Origin: Nitrospira sp.
GTDB lineage: Bacteria > Nitrospirota > Nitrospiria > Nitrospirales > Nitrospiraceae
Direction: 5' to 3'
Assembly: GCA_020697375.1 (NCBI GenBank)
Contig: JAJFBJ010000140.1
Location: 1 to 7,413 of the forward strand
DNA length: 7,413 nt
The first letter of the stretch is position 1, and the number at the start of each line of letters is the position of its first letter. The notes beneath the pieces were generated by a model. The model had not been told where the DNA came from, searched no databases, and was given only the letters and a program-made list of their open reading frames with translations. This document shows positions 1 to 6,079 of the stretch, in pieces. The position numbers and the translations under genes are program-made.

Positions 1-1
1 C

Positions 2-115
<114 letters not shown>

Positions 116-161
116 AATAGAGCGTGCTCGCCGGAGTACTGCTGAATTAGAGTTAGAACAT

Positions 162-204
162 GGAGGGGTGACTGAGCGGCCGAACGTGCCGGTCTTGAAA
201 ACGG
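162..204 (+). pseudogene. Truncated tRNA-Ser(UGA), 5' half only
   Basis: The stretch starting GGAGGGGTGACTGAGCGG has a 7-base acceptor strand, the two linker bases TG and a D-arm of tRNA-Ser type. An anticodon arm follows, with 5' strand CCGGT, loop CTTGAAA and anticodon TGA at 196-198. The expected 3' anticodon strand is ACCGG, but the sequence reads ACGGA, one C short. Beyond 204 there is no G-TTC-R-A T-loop and no CCCCTCC strand to pair with the acceptor. The molecule therefore cannot fold as a tRNA. The D-stem also has one mismatch. The position directly behind serS fits a native serine tRNA that was later broken, for example by integration or deletion near the anticodon loop. The 5' half is clear; the cause of the loss is inference. 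Confidence 0.75.
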
Positions 205-555
205 AGAAAGAACCTTCCTAAGCCACTGACACCACTATATATCGTGGCTGCGCCATCGGCAAAGGGCGGCAAAACGGTGCAAGCCATCCGCAAATCCGCA
301 ACCCTGCCGCAACACAGAAAGACCCCCGCCGGCTTTCGGCAGCGTACCCCCCCCGCCAAGTAAGGTATCCCACGACAAGCCAGATACATGCCTATCGGTC
401 ATACCAACCGACCGGGGGGCATTTGCATTTCCGGCCCATCGAAATAAGGAAACGTCGGTTGGAATGGGACCCACCACGCTCGGCTAACCTAGACATGAAC
501 AGCACGAAGACGGCTTATACCTCATCCTGCAGGAGATCGCACCTCCGATCCATCC
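205..555. other. Gene-free stretch with a 9-bp inverted repeat
   Basis: No frame here has a convincing start, ribosome site and protein-like composition. The stretch is C- and G-rich, with a run of seven C near 348-354 and a small GCCG/CGGC hairpin near 330-342. CCAACCGAC at 404-412 is repeated inverted as GTCGGTTGG at 454-462, giving 9-bp perfect arms 41 bases apart. That could be a fold-back or a recombinase or regulator binding site. Its location, just after the broken tRNA, is where an integrated element's end would lie, but no integrase gene is visible. Confidence 0.4.
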
Positions 556-795
556 GTGAAGTGCATTGACTGTTGTGCGGGAAATAAGGCGGAGGTGGTG
601 CGGTGTGAGATTCAGTCCTGTGCCTTGTGGCCGTTCCGTATGGGGCGCAATCCGAATCGAGCGGGCATAGGGTGGGATGCCGGTGGGGGCTTTAATATTG
701 AGAATCCTGCAAAAAAGGAAACCGACAAAAAACGAAGCGCTCACTGCACCAATGCTAAGCAGAGTGTTAGAAGTGACCGACTGACCCGCGGTTAG
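556..795 (+). pseudogene. Relic of a Cys-rich phage/mobile-element small protein
   Basis: The frame from GTG 556 reads KCIDCCAGNKAEV, then a CxxxxC-type pair, then ALWPFRMGRNPN. This matches a widespread small protein of phages and integrated elements whose core is AKC-DCC-G--EV--C----C-L-P-R-G-NP. The function of that family is not established; the paired cysteines suggest zinc or metal binding. In intact members the core is preceded by about ten residues of the type PIQAIRA. Here the bases before the core (CCGATCCA..TCCGTG..AAGTGC) look like that segment with small deletions that put it out of frame. GTG 556 has no good ribosome site. The frame is open from 499, and the residues after NPNR look unrelated to the family. 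The family match is good; that the copy is dead is inference. Confidence 0.6.
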
Positions 796-909
796 GAATT
801 TCGTCGAATTACCTCAGACAATCCAATCCCACAGGAAAACCACAAACTGGGATACTGGAAAGCGGCGCAGATGGGTTTGCTTTGTCCTGCGGTGGTACGA
901 CTGATTCCG

Positions 910-1074
910 CTACATCGGTTTAGCGTTCGACTGTTCCGCAGGTGTTTTCTCTGATAGTTCATTAGAACAAGGGCCCTGAGCCCCATTAAAGGCACTCACA
1001 GCAAAGTAGTACTGTGCATTAAACTCAAGACCTCCGATTGCGGCAGAAGGTTCGGCCACGTGAACGGGTCCCTT
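910..1074 (-). pseudogene. Fibronectin type III domain fragment
   Basis: On the minus strand the frame between stops at 1075-1077 and 910-912 encodes 54 residues. They contain IGGLEFNAQYYFAVSAFNG and GPCSNELSEKTP. This is the second half of a fibronectin type III domain: the L-x-x-G/N-x-x-YYFAVSA-x-N F-strand, then the SNE-x-S G-strand. Such domains sit in secreted bacterial surface proteins. The first half of the domain, any start codon and any signal peptide are missing. After the TAG at 910-912, another minus-strand frame continues with proline-rich, protein-like sequence (SVVPPQDKANPSAP), as if a frameshift followed. The piece is best read as the remnant of a larger surface-protein gene. 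The domain call is firm; the identity of the parent gene is unknown. Confidence 0.65.
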
Positions 1075-1077
1075 TTA

Positions 1078-1705
1078 TCATTTGAATCGAGGCCGGTATG
1101 AGGCGAAAACGTCTCTCAAACTCAAATTAGGTTCTGCGCATAACTGTTGCGGTAAAAACTTTTATTGGGATTGAGCCAGTTCCTTCCGAAGCGCGAACAC
1201 AAGGTAATTCGGGGGGCGAGAATTGAACTCTGATTTGGGTCAAGTGCTACACCACCATGTGGAAGGGGCGATTTGAAAACACTCCAGGCCAGAGGCCATA
1301 GGGTCTCGATCTGTTCTCATCCGTTTCAAGGTCTGTCACTTACTAACGGATCAGAGAGTGCGAGAACGCCTATCCAGAACGATGGGACAAGATAGTTCTG
1401 CCACCAGCTTAGGCCCAGACATGCCGGAAGAGTCGATTTTCCATTTCGTGTCACGCCCCCATGCGTGAGTACGATCATCGGAAAGGCAATAGCGCGACGG
1501 CGAGGGAGGCCATTTGGAACCATGAATAATGTGAAGCTTAGAAATCGTTCTACGGTGGAAGAAGAGGGCAGAGAAAAGAGGTTCGCTTGTTTGTACCTCG
1601 GGTGCATTTTGCTTGAGTTGCATTTACCTCGAAGGAAGTTTTTACTTTACTTCAAGTCTTAATAAGAGCACTATCCGGTCTACGGAAATTTATGAAACGT
1701 CCAGC
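1078..1705. other. Gene-free stretch upstream of the secreted-protein gene
   Basis: Frames on both strands lack ribosome sites and recognisable domains. Two details stand out. On the minus strand at about 1208-1256, GTTCAATTC (1220-1228) fits the tRNA T-loop consensus and is followed by a CCCCCCGA acceptor-like end. The rest does not fold, so this is at best a tRNA scar. Just before the next gene, GAAGT and ACTTC (within 1635-1653) form a 5-bp inverted repeat, and TAATAA at 1660-1665 could be a -10 element, but no -35 box lies at a good distance. Confidence 0.35.
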
Positions 1706-1712
1706 AAGGAGG
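1706..1712 (+). promoter_or_regulatory. Strong ribosome binding site
   Basis: AAGGAGG is followed by a 7-base spacer and ATG 1720. It is the strongest Shine-Dalgarno match near any + strand gene in the window and fixes the start of the secreted protein. Confidence 0.85.
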
Positions 1713-1719
1713 ATCTCTT

Positions 1720-2430
1720 ATGAGACATCTCCTGTTCGCGGGTCTGTTTCTCTCCGTGCTCTTCCTTTCCCCATCGGCATTTGCCATCAGTTATTCCACA
1801 TCAGCATGGCTGGACTTCAGTACTTTGAGTTTCAGTGGGGTGAGCATTAGCCCCAGCAGTTCTTGGGGCTTGTTCCAAACCCTATTCACTTTCATGGAGG
1901 GAAATACTATTGGTGGTTCAAAACCATCATGGACGGCTGAGACAGAGACCCAAAACAATGCTCAGAACGGAGAGGCTGTCGCGGTCGCAGACCTGACCTT
2001 CATGCAAACATCTGCTAGTCTCATTGGGTCATCAGGAAATCTCTCTTCGTTCATCAGTCGGAACGCCACCTTTGATATTCTTAGTAGTGGCCACTTGACG
2101 GTGAGCATCCAATATGCCCTTGCGCAAAGTGGCATCCTAGAACCAGCTCATGTGGGAGGATCCTTCGTCACAATGGACTTTGTTTTTCTCAGTAATGGCA
2201 TTGCAGATCAATTACAAAACCACGGCGCATTGGCAGGAGATAGTTCACACACTGGTACTTTAAGCCTTACTCAATGGTTCAATGCTGGACAACAGGCGAC
2301 GATAGGCCTGCGTACGGCCAGTTTTGCGAACTCAGTTCCTGTACCGGATATGTTCGTGCTGACGGTTTCTGGATTGGTGGGGATTGCCGTCCTTGCTCGG
2401 CAGGTTAAGATGCGTGCAATGCCCAGCTGA
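1720..2430 (+). CDS. Secreted protein with PEP/VPLPA-CTERM-like sorting tail
   Basis: The product has 236 residues. Residues 1-22 form a Sec signal peptide: basic MRH, a hydrophobic core LLFAGLFLSVLFL, and an AFA cleavage site. The mature part is rich in Ser, Thr, Gly and Ala, lacks cysteine and resembles a beta-rich extracellular protein; no named domain was recognised. The last 31 residues have the tripartite layout of PEP-CTERM-type signals: SVPVPDM (205-211), a hydrophobic span of about 15 residues (212-226), then basic R227, K230 and R232. Known members are recognised by exosortase/EpsH-type enzymes and linked to exopolysaccharide. Here the classical PEP triplet is replaced by PVPD, closer to the VPLPA variant. 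No exosortase gene is in the window. The start is fixed by the strong ribosome site. The role of the mature part is unknown. Confidence 0.8.
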   Translation: MRHLLFAGLFLSVLFLSPSAFAISYSTSAWLDFSTLSFSGVSISPSSSWGLFQTLFTFMEGNTIGGSKPSWTAETETQNNAQNGEAVAVADLTFMQTSASLIGSSGNLSSFISRNATFDILSSGHLTVSIQYALAQSGILEPAHVGGSFVTMDFVFLSNGIADQLQNHGALAGDSSHTGTLSLTQWFNAGQQATIGLRTASFANSVPVPDMFVLTVSGLVGIAVLARQVKMRAMPS

Positions 2431-2481
2431 GGTTCGCTGTCTTCCTTCCAACGAAGCGCTCAACGTGCGCGATCATGAGCA

Positions 2482-2563
2482 GCGGGTTAACCGCGATTGC
2501 CTTCGGTTGGCCCTCAGGCGAACATGCGACAAGTTGCTCCGCTGAGGACAGGCCCCTGCGGGG
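2482..2563. other. Series of hairpins after the secreted-protein gene
   Basis: Three inverted repeats follow one another: GCGG-gttaa-CCGC at 2482-2494; CCTCAG(G)CG paired with CGCTGAGG at 2512-2547, with one bulged G; and CCCC-tgc-GGGG at 2553-2563. None has a T-run directly after it. Together with the terminator-like hairpin at 2584 they make a structured tail, which could protect the transcript's 3' end or be a small RNA. No known RNA family was recognised. Confidence 0.4.
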
Positions 2564-2583
2564 ACTTTGTGGTGTCTGCTTCT

Positions 2584-2617
2584 CCCCCTCATAACTCTAT
2601 AGGGGGGTTCCTTTCTT
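2584..2617 (+). terminator. Probable rho-independent terminator
   Basis: CCCCCT pairs with AGGGGG (2584-2589 and 2601-2606). Inside it ATA pairs with TAT around a short ACTC loop, with one unpaired C. T-rich TTCCTTTCTT follows. The hairpin lies about 150 bases after the secreted-protein stop and 310 before the oxidoreductase, which suggests separate transcription of the two. The T-run is interrupted, so termination strength is uncertain. Confidence 0.5.
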
Positions 2618-2678
2618 CGACGCGCTTCACCTAAAATGCCGCGCATATCTCCCCCCGATCAGCATAGTTGGAGATAAG

Positions 2679-2753
2679 ATGCCAGCTAAGGATCCTCATC
2701 GTTATGTGTCAAGTTCCTCACAGAGTGATCCTCCTGCTACTCTCCCTGAATGA
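2679..2753 (+). CDS. Possible 24-residue leader peptide or relic
   Basis: ATG 2679 is preceded by TTGGAG at a plausible ribosome-site distance and opens a 24-codon frame (MPAKDPHRYVSSSSQSD, then PPATLPE) ending at TGA 2751-2753. It is hydrophilic and resembles no family known to me. It could be a small ORF in the leader of the oxidoreductase gene, the start of a decayed gene, or chance. The rest of 2618-2926 holds no other supported gene. Confidence 0.2.
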   Translation: MPAKDPHRYVSSSSQSDPPATLPE

Positions 2754-2885
2754 ATCGCGTTTCGCATCGTATTTGTCGAAGCAAACACCCAATGGTCAAA
2801 CCCGGTGAAAACATGTGCCACAGATGTGCGAAATGACCGGGCCTGGCGAAAGATGAGTTCAACCACATGTGTTACAACATATTGC

Positions 2886-2902
2886 TTCAATTTTGAATTG
2901 AA
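2886..2902. promoter_or_regulatory. Perfect palindrome upstream of the oxidoreductase (candidate operator)
   Basis: TTCAATT-TTG-AATTGAA is a perfect inverted repeat with 7-bp arms and a 3-base spacer. It ends 24 bases before ATG 2927. Its size and place suit the binding site of a dimeric repressor or activator over the oxidoreductase promoter. Promoter boxes are weak here (TTGCTT at 2882-2887, CATAGT at 2913-2918, poor spacing), so the promoter itself is not fixed. AT-rich chance is the alternative. Confidence 0.4.
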
Positions 2903-2926
2903 CGGGAATTCTCATAGTTTAGACAC

Positions 2927-4549
2927 ATGATCAGAAGTTCTAACTCAGTACCGAAGAAAGGGATCGTCCAAACCAACGTTTGTATTGTTGGTGCTGGAGC
3001 AGCAGGGATTACGCTCGCACGTGAATTCATTGACCAGCCATTTGATGTATGTCTTCTGGAAAGCGGTGTTATGAGTCCTAATAAGAAGACTAGATCCCTG
3101 TTAAGCGGCCAAAATATTGGAAGGTCCTATCGTCCCTTAGAGTGTACACGCTCCCGATCTTTCGGTGGTACTACAGAAGTTTGGGGTGGCGGCTGTGAAG
3201 AGCTTGATGACCTGGATTTTGAAACACGGGCCTGGATTCCACATAGCGGGTGGCCTTTCCCCAAGGCTCATCTCAACCCCTTTTACGCTCGTGCTAGAGC
3301 CACTTGCCAACTCCCATCCTATGCTTTTGACAAAGGATGGGAAGGTTCTTTCGTGGCCCATCTCCCTCTGAATGGGAATAAGATAACAAAGCAAGTACTT
3401 TATCGCAGTAGGTTCACACATTTCGGAAAGCTATACGGTAAAGAACTCTTTAGCGCCTCCAACATCTCGCTTTTCCTCAATGCAAATGTCGCTGAAATCA
3501 TGACGGACGGTCGAACAAGAAAGGTCACGCAACTCCGCGTTTCTACTTTGGATGGGCATGAATTCTTCATTAATGCACAAATATTTATCTTGGCAACAGG
3601 TGGAATTGAAAACCCGCGGTTACTCCTAGTGTCAAACGGAACTCAAAAGGAAGGGCTGGGTAATCAGTATGATCTTGTCGGTAGGTTTTTTATGACGCAT
3701 CCTGAAGTAGACGCCGGTCTATTGTTTCCCTTGGGGCAAACTTCGCAAACCGACTGGTACCGATTTTATAAAGTAAATCTTGGATACCCGAAGACAACTA
3801 TTGCGCTCTCGGAGAAGGTACAAGCCGAGGAAGCATTACTGAATCTCAAGATGACCTTTCACGCAACTTATGATGAATCACAATGTAATGGAGTGTCCTC
3901 CCTTTTGTATTTACTTAAAGAGATCTCCATGGGACGTGGAGCTTTCATTCCTAATCACTTCCGCGAAAATGTGAGGGCGATCATTAAGGATCGCTTAAGC
4001 GTCGCGTCCTACGTGCTGAAAAGCGTCGTCGGGCTTCGTTTCCTTAGAAAAAGGATTCACGCATTTTATCTTACTAATCGGCTGGAGTCGGCCCCAGATC
4101 CAGAGAGTAGGGTGCTACTGTCTACAGACCGTGATGAGCTTGGCATACCCCGCGTGAAATTAGACTGGCGGATGAAACCGATTGACAAATGGAGCCTGGG
4201 CCGCTCCCATGAGATATTAAGCGAACACATCACATCCACAGGGTCCGGTCGATTGCGCATCCAAGCAGACAAGGATGAGGATTCCTGGCCAACCACTCTA
4301 ATAGGACCTTGCCATCATATAGGTACGACTCGCATGAATAGGGATCCCAAATTTGGTGTTGTGAATGAAAATTGCCAGGTTCATGGGATTTCTAATTTGT
4401 TTATAGCAGGCAGTTCTGTCTTTCCTACTTCCGGAAGTGCCGCCCCTACGCTTACTATTGTTGCTCTTGCTCTCAGACTAGCGGACCACGTTAAAATAAT
4501 TATGAAATCTGAGTTTGGGGGTAGATCGAATCGAGGTACCTACGCTTGA
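2927..4549 (+). CDS. FAD-dependent GMC-family oxidoreductase
   Basis: The 540-residue product is a full-length glucose-methanol-choline-type flavoenzyme. It oxidises an alcohol or sugar hydroxyl while reducing FAD; the substrate cannot be read from sequence. Residues 18-47 form the N-terminal Rossmann unit, with GAGAAG (22-27) and the ribose-binding Glu45. R-S-F-GGTTEVWGG (about 77-88) is the second FAD-binding motif, and FILATGGIENPR (220-231) is the usual late FAD segment. CHHIGTTRM (462-470) carries the conserved active-site His463. The end, LFIAGSSVFPTSGSA then PTLTIVALALRLADH, is typical, but the residue before PTLT, usually Asn or His, is Ala506. There is no signal peptide, so it is probably cytoplasmic or needs a partner. 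The relatives I recall resemble the large subunits of membrane sugar dehydrogenases. No small or cytochrome subunit lies nearby. ATG 2927 lacks a clear ribosome site. Confidence 0.9.
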   Translation: MIRSSNSVPKKGIVQTNVCIVGAGAAGITLAREFIDQPFDVCLLESGVMSPNKKTRSLLSGQNIGRSYRPLECTRSRSFGGTTEVWGGGCEELDDLDFETRAWIPHSGWPFPKAHLNPFYARARATCQLPSYAFDKGWEGSFVAHLPLNGNKITKQVLYRSRFTHFGKLYGKELFSASNISLFLNANVAEIMTDGRTRKVTQLRVSTLDGHEFFINAQIFILATGGIENPRLLLVSNGTQKEGLGNQYDLVGRFFMTHPEVDAGLLFPLGQTSQTDWYRFYKVNLGYPKTTIALSEKVQAEEALLNLKMTFHATYDESQCNGVSSLLYLLKEISMGRGAFIPNHFRENVRAIIKDRLSVASYVLKSVVGLRFLRKRIHAFYLTNRLESAPDPESRVLLSTDRDELGIPRVKLDWRMKPIDKWSLGRSHEILSEHITSTGSGRLRIQADKDEDSWPTTLIGPCHHIGTTRMNRDPKFGVVNENCQVHGISNLFIAGSSVFPTSGSAAPTLTIVALALRLADHVKIIMKSEFGGRSNRGTYA

Positions 4550-4647
4550 ATGACACCATGGCCTGTTGCTTCGCGGTATAACAGTTCCAGAATCCTACTG
4601 TCAGAGAATCAGGGACGGGGTAGATGTATCCAAGAGAGCAGGTTAGA

Positions 4648-4870
4648 TTACGGATATCCCCCCGAATGTAGCCGACGACACAGCCATGGCGGGACTGGAT
4701 CGGGATCAGTCCATAAACCTCGCCTTGCTGCTTTTGCCTCCTGCTCCGATTGCTCGAGCGCACGGTCGTTGGGCGCGTGTTTCTGATACCACCAACACCA
4801 TCCTTCCCTGACCAGCTGCTGATTGACGTTCTTACCATCGGCTAAAAACACATTGGCAATGGTGCGCCCA
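4648..4870 (-). pseudogene. Thermonuclease-like protein, C-terminal part cut off by an IS
   Basis: This is the second half of a staphylococcal-nuclease-like gene. After the join, codons 72-143 read RTIANVFLADGKNVNQQLVR, then EGWCWWYQK, an acidic/basic helix and GLWTDPDPVPPW, ending at TAA 4648-4650. The YGR-x-x-A-x-V-x-x-DG-x-x-VN-x-x-LV-x-x-G pattern and the final GLW-x-P-PPW are SNase hallmarks. The first codon here, Arg72 of the joined frame, corresponds to catalytic Arg87 of the S. aureus enzyme. On its own this half could start only at an internal GTG (4849-4851) and would lack the metal-binding and general-base residues, so it is inactive. The gene is convergent with the oxidoreductase, 98 bases away. 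Confidence 0.88.
4867..4870. repeat. 4-bp target-site duplication (one of two)
   Basis: CCCA here is repeated at 6080-6083 directly outside the opposite IS end. Collapsing the two copies restores SNase codons Tyr70-Gly71-Arg72 (TAT GGG CGC on the minus strand). Confidence 0.9.
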
Positions 4871-4912
4871 TGTAAGCTCCCCAGTCAACGAGACAGTTTT
4901 AATGGAGAACTT
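4871..4912 (+). repeat. IS terminal inverted repeat, orfB-side end
   Basis: This end and the reverse complement of 6038-6079 share the outer 12 bases (TGTAAGCTCCCC), a central AGACAGT and the inner GGAGAACTT, at matching positions over 42 bases. Transposase acts at the outermost TG. Confidence 0.9.
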
Positions 4913-5712
4913 CCGGCTTCAAGTTGGACCCGGTATGTGGCCGGCGGCAGGCCGGCCAGCGCATCGTGCGGTCGCTCTTCGTTGTAACTCTGTAACCATT
5001 CGGCACTGATCTCCCGCACCTGATCGAGCGACTCGAACACATAGGCGTTCAGCACTTCGGTGCGATACGTTCGATTGAACCGCTCGATGAAGGCATTCTG
5101 ATCCGGCTTCCCCGGTTGGATATACCGCAATCCGATCCCTCGTTCCGCACACCAGCTCATGAACCGCTCCGCGATGAGTTCGGGGCCATTGTCGAGCCGA
5201 AGGGCCTGCGGCTGACCCCGCCAGACCACGACCTGCTCGAGCACGCGAATCACCCGCTCGGCTGGCAGGGAGGTATCAATCTCAATAGCCAACCCTTCTC
5301 GCACACCTTCGTCGAGGATGTTCAAGGTCCGGAACCGACGTCCGCCGTACAACGTGTCACTCATGAAGTCCACGGCCCACACCGTATTGGGTTGGGGCAC
5401 GACCACGAGCGGTTGTCGGAGCCGAACCGGCAGCCGCTTCTTCGTCCGGCGTGGGAGGTTCAGCCGGAGCTGGCAGTACACCCGCCACAGCCGTTTGTGA
5501 TTCCACGGATGGCCATCGAGCCGCAGTCGATCGCAACATTTCCAGAAGCCCCAGCGACTTCTGGCCGCCACGAGGGTCGTGAGCGCGGCAATCGCCGGCG
5601 CATCCCGCCGGGCCCAATCCACGAGCGGCCGATAGTACGTCGCCCGTCCTACCCCGACTGCCCGACAGGCCCGCTGAACCGAAAGGCCATGCACCGTGAC
5701 CAGGTGCGTCAC
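4885..5712 (-). CDS. IS3-family transposase OrfB (DDE catalytic domain)
   Basis: The 275 residues from GTG 5712 form the rve-type integrase core that cuts and joins the IS ends. A helical region with the HTH_21-like segment ACRAVGVGRATYYRP comes first. The triad is Asp in VWAVDFMSD, Asp in RLDNGPE and Glu in NAFIERFNRT, with exactly 35 residues between the last two (DD35E). YNEERPHDAL and G-L-P-P-A-T-Y near the end are typical. The frame is open upstream of the GTG (ALRPAERREV), which is how the protein is normally made: by -1 frameshifting from orfA as an OrfAB fusion. The GTG may be only a nominal start. The stop TGA is just inside the IS end. No defect is visible. Confidence 0.95.
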   Translation of the reverse strand: MTHLVTVHGLSVQRACRAVGVGRATYYRPLVDWARRDAPAIAALTTLVAARSRWGFWKCCDRLRLDGHPWNHKRLWRVYCQLRLNLPRRTKKRLPVRLRQPLVVVPQPNTVWAVDFMSDTLYGGRRFRTLNILDEGVREGLAIEIDTSLPAERVIRVLEQVVVWRGQPQALRLDNGPELIAERFMSWCAERGIGLRYIQPGKPDQNAFIERFNRTYRTEVLNAYVFESLDQVREISAEWLQSYNEERPHDALAGLPPATYRVQLEAGSSPLKLSR

Positions 5713-5735
5713 GACCTCCCGTCGTTCAGCGGGCC

Positions 5736-6002
5736 TTAGAGCTTTTTTGCGATCACATCCTTCAGCGCCGCATTCTCGAGGGAGAGATCGGCATACAGGC
5801 GTTTCAGCCGGCTGTTCTCGTGCTCCAATTCCTTCAGTCGCTTCACGTCGGAGGCCTCAAGGCCTCCATACTTGGCTTTCCACTTGTAGTAGGTCGCGGA
5901 GCTGATGCCGTAGTGTCGCCAGATCTCATTGACGGGGCGACCGGCATCGGCCTCTTTCAAGATCGACACAATCTGCGTTTCGGTGAACTTCGACTGGCGC
6001 AT
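5736..6002 (-). CDS. IS3-family transposase OrfA (DNA-binding)
   Basis: The 88 residues begin MRQSKFTETQIVSILKEADA. The N-terminal half is a helix-turn-helix (VNEIWRHYGISSATYYKWK) that recognises the IS ends. The C-terminal half is a leucine-zipper-like coil (RLKELEHENSRLKRL, then LENAALKDVIAKKL) used for dimerisation. ATG 6000-6002 is chosen because AGGAGG lies 5 bases upstream (6008-6013) and because homologues start here. A longer frame from 6062 would add 20 unrelated residues that overlap the inverted repeat. The frame ends at TAA 5736, just after an A-AAA-AAG shift site, and OrfA alone usually represses or modulates transposition. Confidence 0.93.
   Translation of the reverse strand: MRQSKFTETQIVSILKEADAGRPVNEIWRHYGISSATYYKWKAKYGGLEASDVKRLKELEHENSRLKRLYADLSLENAALKDVIAKKL
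5742..5748 (-). promoter_or_regulatory. Programmed -1 frameshift site A-AAA-AAG
   Basis: In the orfA frame the codons read GCA AAA AAG CTC TAA. Slipping back one base gives AAA AAA GCT CTA AGG, which enters the orfB frame (K-A-L-R-P-A-E-R-R-E-V) and runs straight into the catalytic domain. A 6-bp hairpin, CGTGAC-gcacctg-GTCACG, follows about 28 bases later and may assist. This is the standard mechanism of IS3-family elements. Confidence 0.88.
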
Positions 6003-6037
6003 GGGAACCTCCTGGCTAGGGTGACGATTGTGCCAGA

Positions 6038-6079
6038 AAGTTCTCCTTTTTGACTGTCTCAATTTACGGGGAGCTTACA
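6038..6079 (-). repeat. IS terminal inverted repeat, orfA-side end
   Basis: This is the partner of the 4871 end. Read on the minus strand it runs TGTAAGCTCCCCG...GGAGAACTT. It lies upstream of orfA and so should also hold the transposase promoter. Reading from SNase into it gives C-K-L-P-V-N and then TGA, which ends the interrupted nuclease frame. Confidence 0.9.

Larger units (their letters stand above)
4871..6079 (-). mobile_element. IS3-family insertion sequence (IS407-group-like), intact
   Basis: The element is 1209 bp with ends TGTAAGCTCCCC and GGGGAGCTTACA. It is flanked by the direct repeat CCCA (4867-4870 and 6080-6083). It carries orfA and orfB on the minus strand, overlapping through a frameshift region, with a complete DDE triad and no visible stop or frame break. 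The 4-base duplication, the size, the orfA style (FTETQIVSILKEADAG) and the KRLKELEHEN zipper point to the IS407/IS51 side of the IS3 family. It interrupts the SNase gene in the same orientation. Intact ORFs, matching ends and an exact duplication suggest a recent insertion. The IS is visibly more GC-rich than the oxidoreductase gene beside it. Its exact name cannot be given without a database. Confidence 0.95.

Noticed and set aside
162..700. Group I intron inside the tRNA-Ser anticodon loop
   Set aside because: No 3' exon (T-loop plus CCCCTCC) was found downstream on the same strand, and no intron core was recognised.
153..744. Several minus-strand frames of 78-86 codons after serS
   Set aside because: They overlap each other and the tRNA remnant, show no domain or ribosome site and have the composition of noncoding GC-rich sequence.
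1326..1662. Overlapping frames on both strands of 65-93 codons
   Set aside because: None has a good start or a recognisable motif, and they contradict one another; no basis for choosing one.
1600..1705. Sigma-54 promoter before the secreted-protein gene
   Set aside because: A GG...GC pair is present near 1600-1615, but its spacing is one base off and the flanking consensus is poor.
2702..2890. Minus-strand 62-codon frame before the oxidoreductase
   Set aside because: No ribosome site, no recognised domain, and it covers the palindromic upstream region; probably chance.
5116..5739. 207-codon + strand frame across the transposase
   Set aside because: It is the antisense shadow of orfB, whose DD35E core is unmistakable; the + frame has proline/arginine-rich antisense composition and no ribosome site.
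6003..6062. Longer orfA start at 6062
   Set aside because: The extra 20 residues overlap the terminal repeat and do not resemble OrfA; the strong ribosome site serves ATG 6002.
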